This document shows positions 44,804 through 57,735 of a stretch of DNA of 64,000 bases, piece by piece; the first letter of the stretch is position 1, and every line of letters starts with the position of its first letter. A program made the translations under genes and the position numbers. The notes beneath the pieces were generated by a model. It did no database searches. It saw only the letters and a program-made list of their open reading frames with translations, and was not told where the DNA came from. The stretch is taken from assembly GCA_020746835.1 (NCBI GenBank), contig JAGPNK010000007.1, forward strand, positions 186,001 to 250,000, given 5' to 3'. Source of the stretch: Stachybotrys elegans. Lineage: Eukaryota; Ascomycota; Sordariomycetes; Hypocreales; Stachybotryaceae.

Positions 44804-45304
44804 TTCCAGATCGAACTCCCGACATGTAGACGCACAAATGAACCTTGTATAATCAGCGATCAATTGTATATTAAACATCATTCTAATTGGGTATTGACAG
44901 AAACCACTGGACATCTTCCTCTAATTACAACTTCCCCCTCCTTAACTCTAAAGTGCACAGCTTCATCCTGCTCCAGAACTCAAAGCTCAAGGCAACCACG
45001 GCAAGCTAGCAAAAGGCAGCTTTTTGGTGCATAAGTCGTACAGAGAAGTCGGCTGGTCGGGTCATCACCGTCACCCCCAACGAACAAAGACCCAGAGGAA
45101 TATCGAAATTGTCAAAACGCAAGAAATGCCGTGCCGGACCCGAGCTTCGTGGGAAAGCTCGCGCCTCACCAAATAGTGTACAACGCCCTCGACGCCAAAG
45201 ACTCACCATGCCTACGCTGCCCCTAAGTGCAACACTTGCGCCGTGGATGAGACCGAACCGCGGAATAAAAACAAACCCCCTCATCGCCCGCCTGGTCGCC
45301 ACCT
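44804..45304. other. Intergenic region between imp1 and vac8
   Basis: 501 bases between convergent genes; nothing recognised beyond presumed 3' untranslated regions. Confidence 0.4.
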
Positions 45305-47344
45305 CTAACCTTCAATATGCGCCTTAGACATACTCTGCCCAAGGAGCTCCAGGCACCGTTGCGCCAGGTTGACGACTTCACCCTCGTCCTCCTCCTCGAA
45401 CTCGGGGTCCGCCTCCACCTGGCGATTGGCAATGTTCTGGATGTTCTCGATAATGTCACCAGCTTTGCCAATTAGGCCGATCAGAGTCTTGTCTTCTGAC
45501 TCGAACAGCTGTAGCAGGGTCCACACCGCTATATGCTGGAATGTTGCGTCCCCTGACTGCAGGAAGCGGCACAGGTATCCGTGGATACCACCGTTGGGTT
45601 CGTTCCAGTTCTGAATAAAGATGGAGTAGTCGCCCACTGCAAACGTCAGCACTCAAAATCCGGGCGGTTAGTTTGTGGCGCGTACCTTTAGAAGACAGGT
45701 TCCCAAGAGCAGCGGCACTGTTGCCCTGCACTTCTATGCTAGGGGAATGCGTAAGCGGGATGAGAACATCACAGACGCCCAGGTTAAGCAGGTGTGACTT
45801 GAGATCGTCACTGAGCGCCAAGACGGCGATGGCGGCAGTCATCTCCGACTGCACTGTGACTGGTACATCAAGGACAAGCTGCTTGCATTTCTGGACAGCA
45901 CCAGCATCCAAAACGAGGGCCTTGTTGCGGTCCGAGCTGGCGGCCAGGTTTCGCAGGGTTGATATGGCGTGGCATTGGATTTCTTCGTTATCGGTCGAAC
46001 CCAAGAGATCGACCAGTGGTTTCAAAAAGTTGGCCTCGATAATAGGCGATTCGTTCAGAGGATGGATAGAGATGTTTCGAATACAGGCGACGGCCGAGAG
46101 GATCAACGGAAGATAAGAAGACTGTAGGAGACGAAGGAGTGGGTGGAGACCGTTGGAGCGCACAATGTCGAGCTGGTACTTTTCGTCTGAGGCGAGATTG
46201 CGGAGGGCAAGGGCTGCCTGGCACTGAACCTTGGGAGAGGACGAGTCCATCAAGTTGACCAAGGACTGAACCAGTTTGGGTTCCGAGGTGGCCAGTTTCC
46301 TGCGGTTGCTAGCGTCGACGGCGATGTTGCTGAGAGCTGTGGTGCAGTAGTACTGCACATCAACGTCGGGGGAGGAGAGGAGGTGGACAAGAACCGGGAT
46401 GGCACCGGCGTTAACGAGCTGCTGACGGTTTTCGTCTGTGGACGCATGTCAGCAACAAGACCATCACCATCATGCCCATGCCCAGACACCTACCCGAATG
46501 CGTCATGTTGAGGAGCGCGCCCGTCGCATTCCTCTGAACCCGCATGTCCCTTGACTTTGCAAGTCTGGTGAGAGGGCCGAGGGCACCAGACCGAGCAATT
46601 TTGGCCTTGTTCTCTTCGTGAGTGGCCAAGTTGGTAATGCAGCCCACGGCGTTGCACTGGACTTCGACGTTTGGAGAGAGCATCTGTCGGATCAGGGGGG
46701 TGAGGCCGCCGAGTTGGACGATGAGGACCTTGTTCTCGGCTAGAAAGCGTTCAGGAATCAGCAGCAATGGTCGTGGCGGGCTAGCTCAACATACTGTTCA
46801 CGGCAAGGTTGCCAAGAGCCGCGCTGGCTGCTCGCTGCACTTCGATATCAGGGCTCTGGAGGAGAAACAGGATAGGTTCGAGGGTATCGCGCTCGACTTC
46901 TCGGACATCTGGATGGTCATGTCAGCTTGATATCTCCTTGACATGCCGCAACCAAAAATGTGAGCCACAACTAGGTTGAGTATTCGTCCACGTACCCCGT
47001 TCGGTGATCTCAGCAAAGGTCAAACTCGCACTTCGTTGTAGGTCGATGTTCTCGGAGAAGACAAGCGTGCTGAGTGCGCGGAGGGGTTCGCCGGTGAAGA
47101 AGTCGGTCTCGCCTCGCTGGTAGGGTCAGCATACAAGAACCACAGGGCACGGTTGGAAAAGGAAGGCAAACATTCTCTAGATACTGAAGCAGATCGGCGA
47201 CAGCTTCTCGCTCGCTGTCGGCGAGGACAGGCTCATAGAGACCATCACGGGCGCGGCCTGCAACTACGTCAGTGCCTTTGGGCAGCGAGAAGAGCAGAAG
47301 AGCAGCTTGTTACCTCCACAGCAGGTAGAGTTGCAGCCACCCAT
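45305..47344 (-). CDS. vac8: Vacuolar armadillo-repeat protein Vac8
   Basis: Acylated armadillo scaffold on the vacuole, used for vacuole inheritance, nucleus-vacuole junctions and autophagy. Seven exons: 47314-47344, 47172-47257, 46996-47116, 46795-46908, 46494-46739, 45686-46435, 45305-45636, giving 559 residues, the normal size. The start [11 protein letters not shown] has the N-myristoylation Gly2 and palmitoylable Cys4, Cys8, Cys9. About 11-12 armadillo repeats follow, for example [40 protein letters not shown] and [20 protein letters not shown]. The C-terminus is acidic ([14 protein letters not shown]). Unspliced, it appears as several separate fragments. Confidence 0.95.
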
Positions 47345-49875
47345 GGCGAAAACAGAAAAGAAATCCGGCCGTGGCCGAGGGCAGTCGAATATGGGTGCCT
47401 CGAGTTGCTGGCGATGGGTATTTGGCTGCTCTGTTGTTGTTGTTCTTGCTGTCTGGTCCCCACAGTATCACGGTCACCGGGTCGACTCGGGAGGTTGACA
47501 GGAGGAACCTCTTGATGCGGCGCGCAGAACGGCGGACCCTGGCCTGTATGATTCCTCTCCCAGCTCTGCGGTGCAAAGAGCTTCCAGCGGAGGATGGAGC
47601 GAGAGGCAACTGGGAGATGAAACCGGGGTCGTGAAGGGCGCCGCGATGGATGGCCGAAAAGAGGTTGCTGAGATGCGGCGGCGTCGGCACGCGGTTTCGG
47701 GGTGAGGATGGATTGGGTGGCAGGTTGGTTGGCTGGAGGGATGAAGGGAACGGGTCCAAGGTCAGCAACAGCGACTGTGCAGAGCAGCGAGGAGTGAGGC
47801 AAGCTGTGGAATCGGCAGGGACAAGGGAACTAGGGCGTTAGATTCGGCGGTGGCTTTGGCGCTGAAGTCACGACAACGGTCCACTGGCCACTGCCACTGC
47901 CATGGACTGCAGGTGGTCAAAGGCGAGCTAAGTGAGCTTGGAAAGTGGGTACGGAGCGAGACTTTGGCGGTACGAAGGTTGGCGGGGGCAACGTGCATGA
48001 ACCCGCGCAGATTGCTTGTACGGCCCAGGTACCGTTTCCTGTTGCAGATTGGGAGTGGATGCTTCCAGCGAGGTGAACGGGGCTTGAAGGTGCGAATGGG
48101 GTGGAACTTGGGCGCCTACCAGCTAGAAGCTCCAGTTCAATCTTACCTGCCTGGTTCTGCCCTACGATGAGATGCGGACCAGTTCACGAAGCCTATGACC
48201 CTCCTAGGTCCCTATCAAATTACCCTCAGATCACCATACTGGGAATCTGCAGTCAAACTCGCTCCAGTTCCAAATTAGACGACTGAATCATGCATCAAGT
48301 TCATGACCGAGCCGCCGGATGCATGACCTATACAAGTGGCCATTGCGTCAGTTCTGCCGCCCTGAACAGGGCGAGACCATCATCGCCATCTATTTACGAC
48401 CCTCTCCAAAGACATGCCCACCTCTTTGTGCTTGACAGCTTCGAATCTGCCCTTAAGGAAACGCAAGCAACTCCCGCAGATACCTACCTAGATCCGCAAT
48501 GAGGCAAGGGCCAAGGTTGGTGACGATGATGCTATGATGATGCACGATCCACCAGGCCACATCATGATTAGGACTCTAGGATCGATGGGGGTTGGAACGA
48601 TGAGGAATGTCAAACCTCGTGGAGTTGAAGCTTCTGTGCTCCCGCTCTTCCTCCCCGCCAATGAAACCGGTGATCAAACATGCAAATGAGCAGCCAAGGC
48701 CATGGATTTAGCCAAAGACGAATATCTATGTGAGGTGATGGATGCTTGGCACCCAACAGAAGAGGCGGTGGGTATCTTGCTGCAGGGTAGGCACCAGCAC
48801 TTGCACGTCGCTGACATTCGATCTTCGAGGCATGTGATGGACAGCCCAGGCTTCCAAGGACTCATTCGTCAAATCAAGTTCGTGGAGCATGCACCACGCT
48901 GTGTGCTATTCAGACCTCCCATCTAGCTGTGTCGATGTGAAGGCAATGCTGACGACTTTGGACGGCTTTTGGAAGAGATCAGCAAAGGGCAGACAAAATA
49001 CGTGCCGTACGGGCTGGTTGACATGTGCTAACACGAGACACCTCGAGCCTGGACGATGATCATGCCGTGTTACGGCCAGCGGGCCACCAATCTCGGGCGT
49101 TGAGGCCGAAGTTGCATGCAGCTCGAGCTCCCAGAATGTCACAGTGCAGAAGTGCCTCAGCTTGGCAGCCACCCCGGTTCCTGTATCGGCTGCGCGTATC
49201 CGTAGAGCGTACCAGATATTCGTCGAGGAGGCAAGGCTGGATCATCTATTTCCGTGCTCTCGTTATCTTTGGAGAGAGAGAGATATGGGCGTCGGATAGA
49301 CGATACGGACACAGCGCCTGGAGTTCTTTAGGTACCTAATCAGTAAGTACCAGGTAAATATGTAGACAATGGAAGCTGCTGCGGGGAAACCCGGCGGCCT
49401 TATCAGGGCGGGACATGGACAGCCAGGGTTGGGCCAACCTCGAATCCCCCTCCGCACTGCCAACCTGCACACTTGCAACCGCTATCCACCCTTCTGCTCA
49501 TCTTTCCACCTCGAATATAAACCCCTCCGAGCATCACCTGTTCACGGCTGGGGCCGGCTTCCGCACGTCACGTCAATTGAGCCCAGTTTCGTCCTTTCGA
49601 GCCGTCCTCTTATCCAGGGCGGCGCACGCTGTTCCCTCGCCGATACTGTCGCTGTTTCCGTTCCTTGCCGTTCGTTATCGTTGCTGTTGCCGCTACCGTT
49701 ACCGTTACCGTTACCACTGCCGTTGCCGTTGCCTTTTGTACCTACCGACAGGTGAGGTGGGATCGTGCGTGTTGGTTTCGCTGCAGGCGACCATCTGAAA
49801 CAGACGAAGGGACACGGCAGACCAGGATAGACCATATTTGGAAGAGCTGAACAGGCTGCCCAAGACGTTGCTACT
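47345..49875. other. Intergenic region between vac8 and snf4
   Basis: 2.5 kb divergent promoter. A TATA-like ATATAAA lies near 49515 and a CCGTTA tandem repeat at 49691-49733 in the probable snf4 leader. No coding gene or RNA recognised; ORFs on both strands overlap and lack support. Confidence 0.5.
49691..49733 (+). repeat. (CCGTTA/CCGTTG)n hexamer repeat
   Basis: About seven units of CCGTTA then CCGTTG, 145 bases before the snf4 ATG, probably in its leader. Confidence 0.75.
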
Positions 49876-51777
49876 ATGGAGGAAAATGTAGCTGCCAGCA
49901 ATGGCAGTGTACCAGCATCAGAAGCGACACCAGCAGAGGTACCAGCACAACCATCGGCTGCAGCACCTGCACCAGCACCTGCACCTGTACCGGTACCCCT
50001 AGAACCTGCGCCAGCACCAGCACCGCCAGGGCCAGTGCCAGCGCCAGCGCCCGCGCCAACCGTCACAGGCTCCGACCCCGCGCAGCCAGCGCAGCCAACC
50101 CAGCCAGCCCATCAAGCCCAGCAAGCCCAGCAAGCCTCGTCTGACGCCTCTCCCCAAGTCGCCGACGCTGGTGCTGGCAAGGCCACTGCCGCTGGTTTCG
50201 GCCCTAGCACTGATTCTGCTCCCAATCCCGGTGCATCTGCATCTGTGACTGCGTCTGCGCCCGCGCATGTGCCGTCGCCTGTCTCTGGTGCAGCATCCGA
50301 TAACATGGCCGCGCCCAAGCCGGTTCCGGATAACAGCCAAACGTCCACCACTTCAACACCACCACCACCACCACCACCTTCTTCAGCGACACCGCCCCCA
50401 AGACATCTACTCCCGACTTCGAGAACAACCAGCATCAACCTCGCCAGCATCCGCAGCATCATCGCCACCACAGCCTCCAGCAGCCCGCTCAACAGAATCC
50501 TCCCCCAGAGCCCGCGGCCCCTCACTTCGTCGCTCCCTTGTCCTACTTGCGGCCCAAGACTCTCCCTCGTGTCGTCCCTATGGCTGAGCCGAGGCGGCCG
50601 AGTCCTCTAGACAAGGAGCAGAGACAAGGCTTGGTATGCGCCGTCTTCCACTGCATCTGCGCACCCCACCGCGCTTGTTCTTGTTCTTGTTGCTAACGCC
50701 AAAGCCTTGCAGAAAGCGATTCGCGATTTCCTCAAGGTCCGCACTAGCTACGATGTCCTGCCGCTGTCCTTTCGCCTCATCGTTCTCGATACCGACCTGC
50801 TCATCAAGAAGACGCTCGGCATCCTCATACAAAACGGTTCGTCCCACATCCCACCTGCCAGTTGCTGCTCGCGTGCCCCTCGTGTGACATGCTGCTGACG
50901 ACAGCCCGCGTGTAGCCATCGTGTCAGCCCCGTTGTGGGATTCCCACACCGGCCGCTTCGCTGGCTTGCTGACCAGCACCGACTACATCAACGTCATACA
51001 GTACCACTGCCAGTTTCCCGACGAGATGAGCAAGCTCGACCAGTTCCGCCTCAACAGTCTTCGAGGTACGCTCCAAATCTGACCGAGACCTGCCGTGACA
51101 CGATTGGCTGACGGAATCTAGATATCGAAAAGGCCATCGGCGCCATCCCCATAGAGACCGTCTCGGTTCACCCCTCTCGCCCGCTGTACGAAGCCTGCAG
51201 GCGCATGCTTAGTACTCGTGCGCGTCGCATTCCGCTTGTCGATATCGACGATGAGACGGGCCAGGAGACGGTGGTATCGGTCATCACGCAATATCGAATA
51301 CTCAAGTTCATTGCCGTCAACAACGAACCCAACACCATCCTCCTCAAGAAGACGATCCGCGAGATCAAGCTGGGCACGTACGGCAACCTTGCCACAGCCC
51401 ACATGGGAACTAGCGTACTCGAAGCCATCGGTTTGATGGTGAGGTACAACATCAGCTGCATCCCCATCGTCGACGCCAACAACAAGCTGCTCAACGCCTT
51501 CGAGGCCGTCGACGTCATCCCGTGCATCAAGGACGGCGCCTACGAGGAACTCAAGGGCACCGTGGGCGAGGCGCTGTGCTTCCGGCCCGAGGACAGCCCG
51601 GGCATTTACACCTGCACCGAGGAGGATCGGCTCGACTCTCTGTTCGATACGATACGAAAGAGCCGCGTCCACCGACTCATTGTTGTCGATGATGACAACC
51701 GGCTCAAGGGTGTCATCTCGCTGTCTGATATTCTGAAATATGTTCTCATCCACGGGGAAGAAGATGCAGGCCACTGA
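49876..51777 (+). CDS. snf4: AMPK gamma subunit (Snf4)
   Basis: Nucleotide-sensing regulatory subunit of the Snf1/AMPK kinase. The core is secure: exons ending at 50633 then 50713-50836, 50916-51065 and 51122-51777, encoding KAIRDFLKVRTSYDVLPLSF and four CBS motifs, e.g. VSAPLWDSHTGRFAGLLTST, RIPLVDIDDETGQETVVSVI, NISCIPIVDANNKLLNAFEA and RVHRLIVVDDDNRLKGVISL. The N-terminus is less sure. ATG 49876 opens a long Pro/Ala-rich frame (PAPAPAPVPVPLEPAPAPAP), but the part leading into the core (YLRPKTLPRVVPMAEPRRPS, PLDKEQRQGL) lies in another frame, open only after a stop at 50331. An exon beginning at 50337 after ATAACAG fits; its donor could be 49939, 50245 or 50269, all in phase. Confidence 0.88.
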
Positions 51778-52742
51778 GGGCCATGGGGCACGATGGTTAG
51801 ATGATGACATGTGATGGATGTGCATATTATGCTGCTCATTTCACGCGAGGGATGTTCACACATTGGTACTAGATACTCGGCGTACAGGAGGGGATGGATG
51901 CATCAAAATGCTGGCATGATTTGCTATGGGATAGACGAACTGGCAGGCCACATACTGACAGTCGACGGATCGGATCGAAGTGGAGGAATCGACTTTACAA
52001 CGTCGTTGGATACAATAATATACAACGCTCCAGCCAAGAAAGAAAGTGCGCACCTGGCTCGTTTACTTGTGCCGATGAGTTGTTTGTCTAGAGGTTTCGG
52101 GGCACACAATGGCTGCCTTCATTATCTTCACGTATCTTCCACGATCCGAGCCAATATCTCTTGCTGGTGCTACCTGGAGAAGAGATAAATTAAGTGCTAG
52201 TGCTAGTATGTGTAACATGGCTTCTTGGCTAAGCATCTACAGGCGCACAGGCGGTTGAAGTTGACGCTTCAATCAATAAGTATCAATGTCGGGATGTCGG
52301 ATGTCGGGTGTGGCAAGAGGCAGCCCGGTTGCTTGCACCACCACCACACCTTCCGCTGACGACCCAGGAAAGGCGCCTGCAATATTGCCTGGCAGCCTCT
52401 CACCCCCTCTTTGGCCTTGCGGCTTCCCCTGCTGTTGATTGCTCCCTCGCTTTTCACCTTGGGCTCGTCTGGCGACTGGACCGGCGGCAGCTGGCAGCCG
52501 ATGGCTGGCAAGAAATGCCTGCCCTGCCTGATCCCCGTATCGCTCGCTAAACCGCCATCTGGGCGACGTGTCTGATGCCGCTCCATCCAATGCTGGCAGC
52601 ACAGCAAAGCTGGCGACATCAACGTAGCAGCCGACCCATACCTATTCCATTACCCAACTGGGCCAGCGACCTCATGGCCTAGCATTCTCTCTTCCTCGTG
52701 TCCTCTGTGCCCAGCTTCAAGTTCGTATCCTGGCTGAAAGCG
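51778..52742. other. Intergenic region between snf4 and the RhoGAP gene
   Basis: 965 bases, same-strand genes. AT-rich in the first half (3' region of snf4), then promoter of the RhoGAP gene. The in-frame sequence before ATG 52743 begins with GTG and is not accepted as coding. Confidence 0.4.
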
Positions 52743-55700
52743 ATGGCTGAGCCTCCAACCGCGCAGTCCGCAGCTCTTGGCGGCCCTCGACTTCCTACCG
52801 AGCCCTCGGCAAGCTCCCATTCTCTGACATATCCTCACAATGCCGCGCTGCGACGTATGAATGCCCGGCGGTCACAGCTTCCCACCAGCCAAACATGGAC
52901 GACGAGCAGCGGCGACCTGGCTCTGCTCAATGACGAAGACGAGATAAACGACCGATCTACGTTTATCCATGAGTACAACCGACTGGCCAAGAAGGTAGGT
53001 GCTGAAATACCCAAGAGCTGCCCCTTGTACTGACTGGTTCTCCAGCATAGTGTGCGCATCCTTGTCGTCGACGACTTTGATGATCAGGAGATCGTACGCC
53101 CCCTAATCCGTTATATCGCTCGAACCGATGCTAAGGATATGTCTAGCCTGAAGCGATCCGTCCTCGAGAGAAACGGAGCTGGTTCTCGCGTATGCTTATG
53201 CCCCGGTCGACTTCGAACAATACACCAACAACAGCGCAAAAGCCCGCTTCGGCTGGGCCGTTTCCACGACACAAACGCAGCGTCTCTGACCTCGCACACA
53301 ACTTGGTCCATTCCCGTCGGGAGTTTCCGAAAATAATAGCACTTCAGGACCTGGTACGGCTCAGCGGCAAGAGTATATTGTACCTCCCGCAGGAGTACAG
53401 CCCAGGCTCCTTGATTCTGCCAACATGTCTTCGTGCCACAGCTCAGTACATTGCGCAGAACCTGTCGACGCGGGGCATGTTTCGAATCCCTGGGTCGACC
53501 AAAGTCATCAACGCCTTGTTTCATTACTATTGCCATGAGGAGAGCGGAGGGGTTCACGTCGCCAGCACCGTGCGCTGCGTAAACCTACCCGGGCACATCC
53601 AGGCATCGGTCCACGACGTGGCCTCGACGTTCAAACGGATTCTTTCCGTTTTGCCAGGCGGCATCTTGGGATCGCAGTCATTGTTCGATGCACTTGTAGC
53701 AATACATTCACGCCTTCACGGGGACCCCGAATTTCCGCGAACCAAGCATACAAAAATCCGGGCTCGCCTCATAGCGCTGGCCATTAGCACGATTCGATCG
53801 CAGTTCCGGAGAGAGGTGATATGCGCTGTTTTTGGCCTCCTCAGTCTTGTCGGACGTGTAGCTGAAGTTACTCCACGGGAGGATGAAGATGGCCGTCCTT
53901 TACCAACGACAGATCTTATGGGATATGGTGCTCTTGGTATTGTATTCGGCCCTCTACTACTGGGAGATCTCCTTGAGCAGTATGAGATGAACATAGCAAA
54001 GCCTTCTTCTGGGCTGTTGGTTCTACCACACTCACCGCCCAAGCCTCGGGATGGGCGGCGCAAGTCCAAGCATGCGGATCACACCCACCAGAGCCAGCCT
54101 ACTGTCCACAAGATTTGTGTGGCCAACAGTATCACGGAGATGCTCATCGCGAATTGGAGAGACGTGGTGCGCCAGATGAAGACCCTTGGAATGCGCCATA
54201 GCAAAGCTGACACAGAAGCCCGGCACACCACTGATTCGTTGCGGCCGTCTGCCTCCGAGTCGTTTATTATCAAGATGCCCCAAGACTGGGAACAGGCACC
54301 CGCCGTCTACAGGAACCATGAGGGTAGCCCGGAGCTGGACACGCCAACGTTGGGATGGAAAAGACAGAGGCCGTCGAGAAAGAGCGGAACGTCTACCAGA
54401 ACCTTGCACAAGCCCAGTTTCGGCGCGCTGAGCCCGACAGCAGAGGAGAGTATCGTGCATGACAACTCGGCGGCGCGGATGGGACACGATGCGACCAAGT
54501 ACGGGACAGATGAGAGAGACCGCTCGTTGGCACCTGATGACAAGGGATTCACCCTGAACGGGGGAATCAAGGCAAACATCCATGGAAGCATGACGCAGGC
54601 TGGTACTGAAGATCAACCGCCCCAATCAGAGGATTTCATTTTGCTACAATCATCAACAGATGAAGCGAGACGCAAGCGTGTTGCTTCAGATCGGATTCCA
54701 CCGCGCACCTCTTCCAAGCGGAGCAAGAAAGGAGACAGCCCTTCCAAAAGCGTTCAGAATATGTCGATATCGGACGATGAGCTGGACGACACCTCGCCAG
54801 TAAAGGAAAGAAGGTCGGTGGATTCGTCCGGACTTAGGAGAAGTAGATGGCCCAACAAGCCAAACTTGTCGTGTACCCCAAATAATGGACAAACACCGTC
54901 GGAAAAGGGGAGAGCAAACGACTCAAGAGCATCCATGCCTTCACCAAGGAGTCATCGAACCTCGTACACAAGCCAGAGATCTTTTGCAACCTGCCACCCA
55001 GATCTGGATTCAGAGGAAGCCAAGGGCCGACGACCAGCAAGTCAGCTGTCAGACTCTGACAATCCTATTGATACATCTTCTCTTCTGGAGGCACTGGAAG
55101 GTCTGCCCGACCAACATCGTACGAAATACGTGAAGCCAACAAGTCAGGGAAACACACCTTACTCCGACAAAGCCCTCCGCCTTCCTGGGAGTGGCACTAC
55201 GCCACCTGTTCAGACTGAGAATGCTCCAGAAATTCTCGAAGCCAGCTCCATCAACTCGACGCCGAGGCAGTTTTACTCTCCCATGCGGGTTCCAGCGCTA
55301 CTGGCCAGCCCATCGACTGGTGCTGAAACCTCCTCGCCAGAGCCGAGAGCTACTCCCTCGTTTTCCCAGGCCGTGGGGAGACACCCCGACAGCAAATATG
55401 GCGATGGTTTGATCGGACGTCGTGAGAAAGCCGAGACGCGCCCAAACCTATCAGAAACATGGTGGCGACAGGGGGACGTGCCTAGCAGCAACAACCAGTG
55501 GCTTGATCCTTCGCCGTCACAAGAACAACGGGAGATGAGGCCAAGCGTGACGGCTGCCGCAAACAGCCGAGTCGCTGTCAGGGCCATGGCAGCCATGTGG
55601 GAAAACCAGGATGCGACACGAGAAACGTCGCCTCAGAAGAAGACGGGCAGCCGCACACAGAGCATCGCCTCCCGGTTCTCCCAAATATCGCCCGGCAAGT

Positions 55701-56851
55701 CGCTACAATCGTCAAGGTCAGGACCATCAACGAAGCCCTCTCTTTCCAAAAGATTGTCATGGTCGTTTCAGACGCAGCCAGTCGCCCAACCACCAGTCCA
55801 GTCCAAGGCATCGAGTGTTTCTGCAGAGAAGAGCTCGAATATGCAGAAGCTGCGCGCGTCGGCTAGTGATAGCGTGGCTCTGCGTGCAGCAGTCATGATG
55901 GAGGCCCAGAAAAAACCACTCGCTGGGCGCAGTCCGCCTAAACCCGCCGCCCCTTCCAATGGGGCTGTAACTAACGAGGTTGCAGCAAGGAGAGATGTTT
56001 CTGAGAGCTCGATGAAAAGCCCCCCGAGTTTGGGTACAATGGTGCCGTTTCATGAGCCGCCGCCAGTGGCACAGCACCTCAACTTGCCTCGCCCCATGGC
56101 TTCATCGCCTATACCTCCTCAGTTGGATGAGACAATGGCCCAAATGACAGATAGTTCATGTACACCGATACAGCGGCCTACAAGCACGACGCTGCACGCG
56201 CAAATACGCAAGCTGCAGCGGCAGCTGGATGCCAAAACCGAAGAAGCAGCCCAGCTGCGCCGACAGATCGAGGCGCACGACAATTCTGATGTGGGGACAT
56301 TGAGCGAACAGCTGAGAGAAGCGAAGAGGGAGCTCTTGATGTGGAAAGAACGAGCGGAAGCAGCGGAGAGAAGGGTTAAGGTGTTCGAGAAATTCACAGC
56401 GAAGCTGCGAGGCATCCGGGAGGCAGCAGCAGCAGTCCATGACCGCGGAGATGGCGAGACCCGAGGAGGGAATGGATGGCCGGATGAGCAGGGCGACCAG
56501 AGACAAGCCAGCGGAAGCGATACCGATCAGCCAGCGCAAGCTCACACAGGCTGGCAACCTGCACCCCAGCATCCGAGACGCGTGGTAGGGAGGAGCACGC
56601 GCGACATGAGTGAAGACTCGGGGCGAACGGAAGACGCTGGGATCATCACGGCCCGAATTCGTAAGTGCCTGCATGGAGAGAGCGCGAAGCAGGCGGGCTC
56701 ATCGAGCAGTCGTTCTTCGGTGAACCTGTTGACGGGAGGCGATGGTGCGGGGAGCGATAGTGGAAGGAGCAGGGATATTAGCCAAAGCGCGGTTGAGATA
56801 TGGATCGCAGCACAGGAGTTGTTGAGTCTTGAGGATACGGAGCCTGAGTGA
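52743..56851 (+). CDS. Large RhoGAP-domain protein
   Basis: GTPase-activating protein for a Rho-type GTPase. Exons 52743-52994, 53046-53093 and 53147-56851 give 1334 residues. The second intron (53094-53146, GTACGC...TCTAG, CTAAG branch) is needed to join FDDQEI to PEAIRPREKRSWFSR. A polar N-terminus is followed by RHKRSVSDLAHNLVH and the RhoGAP domain, roughly residues 185-440, with arginine finger Arg213 in RGMFRIPGST and the HIQASVHDVASTFKRIL block. A long Ser/Pro-rich disordered region follows (about 450-1050), then a coiled coil HAQIRKLQRQLDAKTEEAAQ to KVFEKFTAKLRGI, and an acidic C-terminus. Likely role: cell polarity or cytokinesis; the target GTPase is unknown. Confidence 0.9.
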
Positions 56852-57102
56852 TGCATTGAAGCATAGGATATGAGCTGGCGGAGATACTGTCATGTCTGTC
56901 ATGCGTTAGGTTCATAGATTACCTAGGATATCAATATGGTAGGCCCAGCTAATGGGAGTGGGTCGTGAACACGTCTTGACCTATGTGAGTAAATCTCTTT
57001 ATGATGAATTGTCTGTCTCGCATTGGGTACCTAAGATGTCTATGCCTTGGCTAGATATGTTTCACTGTTCATGCACGCCAGCAAGACAACGGGCGACACT
57101 GG

Positions 57103-57672
57103 TTAGACTACCCATCCGTCACGCTCGCGGGTATGGGATTTCTTAATTCGCCATCTGCCAGCATTGTCCAGATCAAGCTGGATTTGCCCGAAGGACTGGG
57201 TGATGTCATCTAGGTCATCCGACACCGAGCCCTGCGACTGATCTTGTTGAGGATAGAGGCTCGAATATTCAGGAATAAAAGAGGGCGGCGAGGAGCCCAA
57301 ATTTGACGAGTATGCCTGGGATGGCGAGGGAGGACGGGACTGGAAGGTGGATGGAGGGGACAAGATGATAGGCGAGGGCGGAAAGTCGTATTCGACGGGT
57401 TGTGCCGAGGGTATATTTTGCGAACTCGTGGGAGATGCCGAGGCTGGCAAGAGGGTGTAAGCCTGCGATGAAAGCTGGGTTGCTGGTATGACACGAGGCA
57501 ATGATGAGGCGGCAGAGGACTGTACGAGCTGGTCATTGGGAGAAGGTAGTGGCGTGATGGTAGAATGCGAGGAATACGCCGAGGTGTCTTGAGAAGAAGG
57601 AGGTGTCATGAGAGGCTCGGGCGGAGACTCAGACTCAGCAGGCTGCTGGGGTGATGATGGAGGCCAGACCAT
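57103..57672 (-). CDS. Disordered Pro/Ser-rich protein, unknown function
   Basis: 189 residues, single exon, ATG in GACCATGG-like context on the plus strand. Low-complexity MVWPPSSPQQPAESESPPEP through most of the length; the last 40 residues are more conserved-looking: SVSDDLDDITQSFGQIQLDL followed by NAGRWRIKKSHTRERDGWVV. No domain recognised; a short motif-carrying adaptor is one possibility. The start is only 63 bases downstream of the RPA3 stop on the same strand, an unusually small gap. Confidence 0.6.
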   Translation of the reverse strand: MVWPPSSPQQPAESESPPEPLMTPPSSQDTSAYSSHSTITPLPSPNDQLVQSSAASSLPRVIPATQLSSQAYTLLPASASPTSSQNIPSAQPVEYDFPPSPIILSPPSTFQSRPPSPSQAYSSNLGSSPPSFIPEYSSLYPQQDQSQGSVSDDLDDITQSFGQIQLDLDNAGRWRIKKSHTRERDGWVV

Positions 57673-57735
57673 GGCTATTCGGGGCAGATGGGTCGGCTTG
57701 TCTTGGGCGGGATGACCATGATCCGGCGGGACACG

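Noticed and set aside
53190..53242. Alternative intron in the RhoGAP gene (GTATGC...AAAAG)
   Set aside because: The 53094-53146 intron gives a better acceptor and branch and keeps EKRSWFSRMLMPRS in frame.
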